Positions 1-8,009 of a stretch of 18,089 bases of DNA are shown in pieces. The position numbers were made by a program, and so were the translations under genes. The notes under the pieces were generated by a model that was given only the letters and a program-made list of their open reading frames with translations, had not been told where the DNA came from and ran no database searches. This stretch comes from Chloromonas sp. AAM2. Taxonomy: Eukaryota; Chlorophyta; Chlorophyceae; Chlamydomonadales; Chlamydomonadaceae. Position 1 is the first letter of the stretch; each line of letters opens with the position of its first letter. The stretch covers positions 4,821 through 22,909 of the forward strand of contig QAXH01000411.1 of the NCBI GenBank assembly GCA_004335635.1, written 5' to 3'.

Positions 1-119
1 CAGGGCATGCATTCTGTAGAGTCTGTGATTTTGCAAGCTGCCGTGGTCTGCTCAACTTGACGCCTTGTTGGCTTTTGAAAAGTGCATTACGGCATGCACC
101 TCAACCCTTGGTCACGTAC

Positions 120-498
120 CTTTTGGAGCACGTCTTGTGACCGAACATGGAGAGGAAGCGAACATGCTCGGGCTGGGTTGGGGCAGCCGTAACAGTGCGA
201 GAAGTGTGCATGGTCCGGGTGGCCTCGATTGTGGTGGTAGGAGCAGCTCTGCTGGGCGAAGGCACCAAGGGAACACTGGCCTCGGTTTTGAAGGCAGCTG
301 ACGCAGTGCTCGCAACGCGTGTGCCGAAATACTGCGCGTGGGGGCAAGGTGCAGTTGTGAGCGGTCGGCGGCTTTTGAGGAGCCAGGTAGGAGCTGAGTC
401 AACGCCATGTCGTAGCGGAAATGTCGGATTGCACTCACCCGCTGAATGATGGCAGCCTCAGCCAACGCCTCGGCCACAGTGGAGACGGACGACGCCAT
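120..498 (-). CDS. Partial unidentified gene, exons 1-2, presequence-like N-terminus, runs off left edge
   Basis: Two exons join in frame on the minus strand. Exon 1 (498 to 439, 20 codons) starts at the first ATG, in good context (gacATGGCG), and ends at a perfect GTGAGT donor. Exon 2 (331 to 120) follows a CGCAG acceptor and ends at GTACGT in phase 2. The product starts MASSVSTVAEALAEAAIIQR; most of exon 2 is rich in Ala, Ser, Thr and Arg with very few acidic residues, ending in a more structured stretch, RFLSMFGHKTCSK. That composition suits a mitochondrial or plastid targeting peptide leading into a mature domain. I do not recognise the family. A third exon may begin near position 22 after TCACAG (reading RLYRMHAL), but it is cut by the window edge. 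The splice signals and composition are seen; the targeting role is inferred. Confidence 0.5.
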
Positions 499-2000
499 GT
501 CTTCTGTCCTATATGTTGTGCAGGGCTTGTAAGGCCGCCCGAAGTTCAAAGCTACCTAGGGCAGGTGTGTGTGCCTGACGATAACGCCTAAGCGTCTAAA
601 ACTTTGAGTTTTTTTTGAATTGCTACGGATGTATTATATGGTCTGAGGTCCGCTCCGGGCACGCCTTTTTTGTAGTGGGGCAGGGCAGGGTAGGTGGCGT
701 CGACTCAGAGTGAGACGTAAAAAGGTGCAGCTGACTCAGACCCAGCTGGTGTCAAAAATGTCGTATGTATGACGCGTTCAACGCAGCTGCACATAGGAGC
801 CAGCTGCGTTTGAGTCTTGCAGAGTCAGGTGCGCCTGTACCTTGCGACTCGAGCACTGGGTTGTGGCGTAATGCATGCGCACGTTGGCAGAATCCAGACA
901 GTCGTTGGCAGGCTTCAAAAGTTTGCGTCTTCAAGCGCACAGAGAGGCTCTCCGGATGGCTCTCGCTTAGCCTGGTGTAGATTGCGGTGTACTTCTGAAC
1001 GGGCACTCTGGTGCGGTAACCCTAGGCCTACCCTAGCAACACCCCGCTTATCATACCTGTCCTCACTTCAGTGAGCTTGTGACCTTCTTGTGGCTGAAGT
1101 CGTTTGTAAGGCAACAGTGCAGAAGGCATGAGCTTCCAATCTGACGTAGACATGACGAGGACGACCACCTGACTTATCCGATACAATAGTTGCACGCGAC
1201 AAGGTAGCACCCAGGTAGCACCATCTTGGATGAACACATGATGGACATGCAGTGCATAGAGAGTGCACATAGAGTGCAGAGCCATTCCTATCTTGTTCGC
1301 AGCAACTGAGTGCGTACCTGCCATGGTTAAGCGCCAGGTAAGTGCGTCACCGCCACAAAAAGTCACACGTGCGTACGCACAAAAACAAGTACTTTGCGTT
1401 GAAAACATGGAAGGCACCACAAGTGCCAGACCTCGAATCACAAGGCAAAGGAGACACCTCATCTCACATGAAAAGGGGTGGTGGTGGTGCACACCCACTC
1501 CCTGCGCCTGATACACTTTGGCACGTTATTCTGCCATGGTGAACAAGAAGTGCGACCAAAAGAAGTGGACAAATGGACTGGCAAACTTATTTTTGATGAA
1601 TTGTCCAGCAATACAGCCAGACGAGTTAACCGCGTTAAGGGAGAGCGTCAACCTCCCAACTCATTGGGAAGGCATATTCCTATCAGTCAGGACCAGTAAT
1701 GATACCACAGCGCCACCCCGGAAGTCCATTTGTCAACATCGGGGACAAACAACATCATGACATTGTCATACGAGACACGCACAGTAAACTGATCCGTTGA
1801 CGGCGGGTACAGTTGCAACTGCGTCAAAGAAAAGCGCCAACCTCTCAACTCATTAACGCAAGGTATATCTGTAGGCTTGTATCAGACTGCACTGAGGCGC
1901 ATGCGCGGGATCCACCCTGAGGCACACCCCCATGTCCTCATCAACTCACCACCGTCTTTGCCAACTGCCTACCACCTGTCCCTACATCAGCATCCCCCTA
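499..2000. other. Intergenic region, no convincing gene
   Basis: This lies between the start of the left-edge gene and the SPRTN stop, so it should hold the 5' flank of the former and the 3' UTR of the latter. No ORF here shows a recognisable domain or a set of matching splice sites. The best candidate is a 74-codon plus-strand ORF from an ATG in good context (gccATGG, 1536) to 1760. It begins MVNKKCDQKKWTNGLANLFL and looks protein-like, but part of it overlaps a repeated sequence, so it may belong to a degraded mobile element. I see no TGTAA-type poly(A) signal close to the SPRTN stop. Confidence 0.5.
1632..1854. repeat. Diverged 34-bp direct repeat, two copies 189 bp apart
   Basis: Positions 1632-1665 and 1821-1854 align without gaps over 34 bases with 6 mismatches. 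The core is CAACCTCYCAACTCATT. All six differences are transitions (C/T or G/A), which suggests decay of an older duplicated element. Similarity fades on the right, where only scattered matches continue. Confidence 0.55.
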
Positions 2001-5000
2001 TCATGCCAGGCAAGCATCCAGGTGTCTGTTGAGCTCCTCATTTGTCAAACTACCCACAGGCCAGCTCTCGCAGCACACAGGGCACGAAAGCATACCAGGC
2101 GTGGCAGTGACATGTGTTGAATGAACAGTCCCGGTGGCTCCGCCTTCTGCTGCTGGTTGCGCCTTCCCTGATGCTGCCAGCATTGGTACTGATGCACTAG
2201 GCTCATCATCGCTATCATCACTTAGTTCCACCACTTCAACGGTTTGGCCAGCATTTTGACCTGGTACTTGAGTCTGGTGTGGCCTGCCCTGTGGGCCCTG
2301 CAGGTCTCCAGCCTGTACCGTGGAAGGAATACGTCCTGATGATGACTGAGATAACGGCTGTGAATGGTCCTTGTTCTGTGTTACTTTGCTGCTGTGTAGC
2401 GCAACAGGCACACTAGGCTGCTGCGCCAGGCCTGCTATGGGATGCTGACTAGCAGATGGCAGAGGTAGCTGTGTACGTAGCGCAGCCGTGGCTGGTGCGT
2501 GAGCTTCCGCTGCTTCGGTACCAAACCGGGCAACTGCTGCTTGTAGGCAGCGCTGCCGCCGCTGCGCTGCATCCTCCCACACCGGCTCTGGCTGCTCCGC
2601 CTGCTGCTGATGTGTCTGCTGCACTGCAGATCGTGCCTGTTGTGAACCGCCCTCCAATGCATGTGGGCCGGTGACAGGGAGCAGGCCCGCCTGTGGCTCC
2701 TCCTTCAAGGGACCGGGGGCAGACCTGCTGGCCGGCTGGCTGCCAGAACCTGCAGGTGCAGTGCCTGCAGGTGCGACTAGGACTGTGTGCTCATCCAAAC
2801 AGAAATATAGTATGTTGACTGGGTAAGCTGGCAATTTGCTACCAATGAACATGTGTTGTCAGGCAGTGCCTGTCGTCACTCGCCAAGTTGATTAAAGTGA
2901 CCAGTAGTTGAGTTGATGCATGACAGCGCTCGGTGTTGATATGGAGGACTCGTGGGAATCCAAGGGACTGAGTGTTGGGTCAGGTAAAGGTAGACCAATG
3001 AACACAGGGTTGTCATGCTGGCGATCAGGCACCTGCCTGCCTGCCCACCCACACATCACAACAGACACAGCGGACGGCAAGAGCATTTGGGCAGCAGTGA
3101 ACTTTTGATCAGCCGCTTAGTGAAAATATTCTTTCACTGCCTTGTGCTGGCTCTTTTGGGACGGGCGGTCACGCTAACCGTTGCTCGCGCGCGCCATGTG
3201 TGTGTATGTGTGTGTGTGTCATGTGACTGGTTACTCTCTCTCTCTCTCCCTCGCAACCCTCTCTCTCTCGCAACCGATTCAATAAGCATGCAGCCATGTC
3301 AATCCATGCACCAATGCCCGTGCACCCAGTCGTTACTTGGCTAGATTCAACCTGTGCCAAACTCGGACCCTCAATCCTTGTAGCAGGCCTTTCATACAGC
3401 CCTACCTTGGCTTGGGCTTGAGTTGGCAGCTGGTTTGAACCAGTGTGTGATGGGCTGTGCGCCCGCACCACCAGCGGCACCCCCTGCCTTCTTCCCTCCC
3501 CCCACCTCGCCCCCCGCCGCCGGCCGCTTGCCGCCACCCGGCCTCCCTGCTCACATACGCAAGACCATCACACAAGGGGAGGAATTCCAGCCAGCGCACG
3601 ACCATCAAGTATTCACAAGCGTCATCAGAACTGCAGGCTTTGTTCTGGTATTGGTAGCTCCTGCCTGCGTGCCTGGCGACTGTGCCATGCGTGCAGAGCC
3701 ATGGCACAAAGGCTGTAACACGATGGTGCTGATGGTCATGGTCAGGGTCATTCGCTGCATGGGCTGTCCGGTGGCAGAAGTGGCTGTTGGCCATCACCGT
3801 AGTCATCTGGCAGTACATAGCAATTGTCTCTTGTTGTACTGCTATTAAGTACTTTTAATCCCTTACTACCGTTATTTACACTTGTGGTAATGTTTGCTCT
3901 TATTTGACTGCTGCTGTCAGCACCCTAAAAGCTATGGCACTGTGAGCTGCACACCTGCTGCCTTTGCCGCCTTGGCCTTGCCCTCCACCCCGGCTGCAGC
4001 TGCCTTGTCTAGGTCCGGCCCCTTGATCTTGACGTAGTTGCCCCCACACGTCTTGATGTGCATGTGGTACAGGCAGTGCTGGTCCTGGCAGGCATCGCCC
4101 TTGCCCTGCCGACCCCTGAAAGGATACACGACGAGGGGACGGGCTGTGCATGACTGGGCCTTGCACAAACTGGGTTGGGTCGTTGATCAGCTACCGCTAG
4201 CTTTTTTCAAGGGCACCATGCTCATGCTGTGCTTAGGTAGGGGATGTAGGCGCTGCCAAGCGCCTAACTGTTTGGTCTGCAGCAACACAAGCTGCACAAC
4301 CACTGTAAACAAAAACAGCTGTGAGCGTTCAACTATGTAACGATGATGACTATGCCGCCAAGTGCTCGCTTTGTCTGCAGCGCTGCCAAACCGCATGGCC
4401 TCCCTCGTACCTGCAGTCTGCTGGCTGGGGTCGGCGGTTCATGGCGCGCTTCACAATGCGGTTGCACCGGTCACACTGCCACCAGTGCGTGCGGTACAGG
4501 TTGACCTGTGCAGAGCGAAGGAGCATGACACACGACTTGCAGGAATTCTGCTGCTTCTATCCAGCTTAGGTTTACTTGTGGGCGGCATGAACACAAGGCA
4601 CAGGAACAGGAAGGAGCACTGGCAGTTGATCTGAGGATTGAAGGTTGATCAACTGTGCACGACAGGGCCTGAAAAGGTTGTGTTGCAATAAGAGGTTTAG
4701 CAGCGATGTGCTTGATACATCACAGGAGCGTGTGTAAAAAACAAGCTCGGTGAGGTAATGGTAGCAAGATGTGGCATGCGAGTGCTGTATACGCCACAGA
4801 GTCGCCAGCATGTGTGTCACGGCGCGAAGGGTGTTCAGTCAGCCTCTTCATGAACCCTGGCCCGTACCTCATCAATCATTGTGTGGTGCGTGTCTATGTT
4901 GTATCCTTCCGGCGGCCGGTGGCAATCGGGCACGGTGGATGTGTTGATGGCATGCATGAGCGACTTGAAGCGCGGGCCGTGATCGTCACGCACACCGCCC

Positions 5001-7105
5001 GGCTCGCCCCGATCAACCTGAACACGCGCACACATGGGCATAGGCATGGCACATGCATGGCATACAAGAGCGCGACGCACCAAGCCCACATAGCCAGAAT
5101 TCCAATGACACTTTGGCAAGGTGTTTGTTGTCAAGTAGGTGCCTGAGATTGCTTTTCGCCAACTTGGACTGTTGCCAACTTGAATAGCCTGTCCCAAGCC
5201 GTAGGCCTGTGGACACGAGCCTGCCTGACCCAGGCCACAATTGTGAACACTTCCAAGGTGTGCGCATGGCGTGGATAGCACCAGGACGTAAGCAGATGTG
5301 GCATCAGTGCAGAGAATGTGAAGGCGCCTATAGCTGGACGAACTTGAGTTTCTTGCTTACCAGGAATTGGTATGCATGGATCATTTCATGAAGCAGAGTC
5401 TGCAAACGCAGGCATGGGCAGCATAAACCGTCAGGCACTGTGGCGGTGCTATGCCCAAACAATTCGACCTGCCAGCAGACCATGGCTGGTGCCACCGGCC
5501 TGTGTGGTGCGTGCTCAGCTCCAAAACGCATCATGCCAGCTGGGGCTCTGTAGGATGCGACTGCGACATGGGACTGGCAAGCTTGACTGCACACGAGTTG
5601 AGGGGTCAAAGCTGGGTTGTGCTGGTGGCAATGGGCTTGTGGGTCCAGCAGAGGCCATGATGGGAAGGGGCAAGTCAATAGTCAACAGGCATAAGCCATG
5701 CTTATGCGGTACAAGTGACAAGCCAGTGCAGTTAGTTGGATGTGGTTCTGATGAGGATAATCCCACAGAATCACAAGCACCACACCAGTTATGCCCAACC
5801 GTTCCACATCCGCCTCCCAGTGCGCACCTCCTTCAGGTCCTTCACAGGTCGGTACTTGAGCAGCGGCTCCGACAGCTTGATGCGGCAGCCCCCGTCGCGA
5901 CTGAACATGCAGATGCCCGCGCACAGTGTCATGCGGCCTGTGCTCCACTCAACACTGCAGAACTCAAGCTTGCTCTGCATGGAGCGGCATGGCAGCGGCA
6001 GGCATGTGTGCTGATCAACAGGGAAGCGTGGAGGCCGACACAGCGACAGTGTGTAAGATACTGTCAGGGGGGCTTAGGACGAAGTAACTTTTTAATCCTA
6101 TTTGAATTATTGACTGTACAGTTTCTGATTTCATTTCATCATCATTCTGTCTTTTCGATTGTTTTGTTGACTCGTCTATTGATTTCATTGTTCTTTTGGG
6201 CCAACAGGACAGCCACAGACATGCTCAGCTTTTTCATGGCATACTGCAAAGCGCTTAATCTCGGCTCCCTTAGGGGTTTGCAGGACAGGGCCTGCTGTGC
6301 ACAGAACGGCCCCAGAGGCCAATTGGATTCAAACAGGCGTTTCAACTACCTGGACTCCACTGGCCAGTGCTCGGCAATTCTCTTGTATGCAACCAGCCAT
6401 GTGTAAGAGGTGAGGACTGCCCGTCGTGGTTGCTTTTGTATGGGCTATGAGCACTTTGGCAGAACGATATTCACACCTCTGGCATCCAATGTGTGCATCT
6501 TATACTTGTGCATGGGTCAGTCTGCGGCGCACCTGATTGATAGACAGACGACGACAACAACGACACCACCACCACCACCACCACCACCACCAACAACGAC
6601 AACAACAACAACATTTCCTCATTAGAATTCTGGCCAAGCGTAAAGCTATCCTGGACGGTCTGGACTGAACTCTCATTTGTGGTTTGAATAGGTGCTGTTG
6701 ACTGAGAGCTGCCTGTTATGGTCTGTCTGGGTTGATGCACAGTTTTCCTCTCGTCAATCCCACCGCCTCGTCAATCCCACCGCCATGCATGGCTATTACC
6801 ACCATAGCCCTTACTTGCCGATGCCATGGTCCCTGGCATACCCGCCCGGCAAATGCATGCGGTGGAACCCCAGCCGGCCGTGTTGGCCTTGCTGGTGGGA
6901 GGCTGTGTTGACTCCTGGGCGCATTTCAGGCGGTGTTTTGGAAGATATAGCTTGTTCTGCCACTGCATGCCAGGCTCCTGCATTATTATGACTTTTCGCT
7001 TTATGACTCATATTGATTGACTTGAGTTGACTTGACTTGACTTGAGTTTTTTTGTCCCTGAATTGCGGGACACATCCCTTATGCGCATTGTACGGATGTA
7101 AAAAG

Positions 7106-7161
<56 letters not shown>

Positions 7162-7181
7162 AACAACANNNNCACACAAAA

Positions 7182-7239
<58 letters not shown>

Positions 7240-7423
7240 AACAACAACAACAACAACATCCAGAACATGCACTGTTCACCTGAAAGTATGTGGCGTTGTA
7301 GTGTCTGAACAGCCCGTGTATGTCTGGGAACAGCTCCTCCTCCAAGGCCTCCGCCTGCCCCTCGTTCAGCAGGCCCATGGCCCGCAGGTCATCTGCCTGA
7401 AGCTCCCACTCATCATCCTCCAT
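2001..7423 (-). CDS. SPRTN: SPRTN/Spartan DNA-protein-crosslink repair metalloprotease
   Basis: SPRTN is a DNA-dependent zinc protease that digests proteins crosslinked to DNA during replication. Seven exons on the minus strand join in frame: 7423-7280, 5974-5828, 5399-5361, 5017-4868, 4505-4411, 4115-3955 and 2764-2001, giving about 499 aa, close to human SPRTN (489). Residues 32-48 (FPDIHGLFRHYNATYFQ) match the family's start of the SprT domain. Residues 49-97 carry MTLCAGIC and LSEPLLKYRPVKDL. TLLHEMIHAY (98-107) supplies the HExxH site (H101, E102, H105), and DHGPRF supplies the third zinc ligand, H123. The zinc-binding subdomain follows: HWWQCDRCNR (167-176), then CLYHMHIKTCGGNYVKIKGP. 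The long tail has an acidic SUMO-binding-like motif (421-433) and ends in a UBZ4 finger. An in-frame TAG at 7447-7445 fixes the ATG at 7423. The exon 6-7 join is the least certain, since two acceptors 15 nt apart fit. No clear PIP or SHP box was found. Family assignment is firm; splice details are inferred. Confidence 0.92.
2004..2093 (-). other. SPRTN: UBZ4 ubiquitin-binding zinc finger at the SPRTN C-terminus
   Basis: The last 30 residues contain CPVC, then HLDAC, giving ligands C473, C476, H493 and C497 (C-x2-C-x16-H-x3-C). This fits the Rad18/SPRTN UBZ4 type; the conserved Asp before the last Cys region (HLDxC) is present. In SPRTN this finger binds ubiquitin, for example on modified PCNA. 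The protein ends two residues after the last ligand, whereas the human finger, as I recall, is followed by a short further tail. Confidence 0.85.
2202..2240 (-). other. SPRTN: Candidate SUMO-interacting motif in the SPRTN tail
   Basis: Residues 421-433 read VEVVELSDDSDDE: a short hydrophobic strand followed at once by acidic residues and two serines. This is the classical SIM layout, and the serines could be CK2-type phosphosites. SIMs are known in the yeast relative Wss1. Binding to SUMO is inferred, not shown. Confidence 0.65.
2765..3954 (-). other. SPRTN intron 6, with TG and CT microsatellites
   Basis: This 1190-nt intron separates the zinc-binding subdomain from the SIM/UBZ4 exon. Reading through its donor adds VQLTVP after the exon-6 alanines and the junction glycine, then stops at 3934-3932, so a retained intron gives a protein of about 252 aa. 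I see no further exon with splice sites. A proline-rich plus-strand ORF at 3423-3848 is judged to be chance. Confidence 0.55.
3197..3280. repeat. TG/CT dinucleotide microsatellites
   Basis: A TG tract at 3197-3219, preceded by a GC alternation (CGCGCGCGC), is followed by CT tracts from about 3234. Two CT runs are separated by CCTCGCAACC, and the pattern CTCTCTCTCGCAACC recurs. All of it lies within SPRTN intron 6. Confidence 0.8.
5361..5399 (-). other. SPRTN: SPRTN exon 3: HExxH catalytic motif on a 39-nt micro-exon
   Basis: A 13-codon exon encodes TLLHEMIHAYQFL, including the zinc ligands H101 and H105 and the catalytic E102. It sits between a TTTGCAG acceptor and a GTAAGC donor, both in phase 0. 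Skipping it would keep the frame but delete the active site, leaving a protease-dead protein. Confidence 0.9.
6547..6613. repeat. ACG/ACC/ACA trinucleotide microsatellite
   Basis: Compound tract in SPRTN intron 1: ACG and ACA units, then about nine ACC/CCA units, then ACA units again. The long Pro/Thr or Val runs it gives in translation are not genes. Confidence 0.85.
7105..7258. repeat. CAA microsatellite interrupted by a 4-N gap
   Basis: A (CAA)n tract fills 7105-7168, then NNNN at 7169-7172, CACACAAAAA, and a second (CAA)n tract to 7258. Both tracts carry the same AATAACAACA interruption near their right end. It lies in SPRTN intron 1, just downstream of coding exon 1 in transcript order. 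The gap and the doubled end look like an assembly join inside a repeat, so the true length is unknown. Confidence 0.85.
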
Positions 7424-8009
7424 CTCGCGGCCACGGCAACTGTGCTAACGTTGAGTAAGGCGCTGCTAGCCACAACCTGCTAAAGCTGGACTGCGGACCT
7501 CCGGCACGGTGGCCAGCCAGAGACTGCTCGTGCTGTTGATGTGATTCCTGATGCTGCTGGTTGTGATAGCTGTCTCTGCAAAGGCTGTTGGCAGCAGGTG
7601 AGGAGGCACGGGCAGGTGATTGGTGCTATGTCTGACACCACTAAGTGACGATGATGCCCAGGCCCACGTGACGTGGCTTAACTGGCTGTTGCGTCATTAA
7701 GTGCTGTAGGTAATTGCATCGGGCGGGTTGACCCCAACAGCTTCAGTATTTTCAGCTTGTGCCCACACGTGGATTTGAACAGGCACCATCCACCTAAGAC
7801 GTGCAAGGTGAGAGTGCAACCTGCTGCTTTTCTGGCTATGTACTGGCTATGTAGTGGCTATGTACTGGCTATATGTACTAGAGCACAAAAAAACTCAATA
7901 CAAGGGTTCCCAACCACCGTAACGGATATTTCCAACTACCTGAGATCTCTGAACTTGTCCCTCTCCCGCGTTGCCCTGCAGGGACGCCCAGCCATATCGC
8001 TCGGCACAA
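7424..8009. promoter_or_regulatory. Divergent spacer between SPRTN and the Tic62-like gene, probable bidirectional promoter
   Basis: Only about 586 nt separate the two start codons, and this must hold both 5' UTRs and both core promoters. Stops close the SPRTN frame at 7447-7445 and the Tic62-like frame at 7941-7943. I see no strong TATA box. The only notable structure is an 11-bp tandem repeat at 7832-7875. Promoter function is inferred from the arrangement alone. Confidence 0.45.
7832..7875. repeat. 11-bp tandem repeat, four copies, in the divergent spacer
   Basis: Four consecutive units of CTGGCTATGTA lie at 7832, 7843, 7854 and 7865. Units 1 and 2 are identical, the third starts with G, and the fourth is altered at its last bases. 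It lies about 135-180 nt upstream of the Tic62-like ATG. It could be a clustered factor site or a simple minisatellite. Confidence 0.75.

Noticed and set aside
1028..1516. 162-codon minus-strand ORF with a short His run
   Set aside because: No recognisable motif, Cys/Val-rich without pattern, begins at a non-ATG codon; the His run comes from a GGT repeat.
3423..3848. Proline-rich plus-strand ORF
   Set aside because: It sits inside SPRTN intron 6 and its composition follows a local C-rich tract; no splice or domain evidence.
5372..6406. Longest open frame in the window, 344 codons on the plus strand
   Set aside because: It lies antisense to SPRTN exons 2 and 3 and the introns beside them, has no recognisable domain and has low-complexity composition. 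The minus strand has clear family motifs with splice sites.
6811..7272. Poly-Val, poly-Leu, poly-Cys and poly-Thr open frames
   Set aside because: They are translations of the CAA microsatellite across the N gap, inside SPRTN intron 1.
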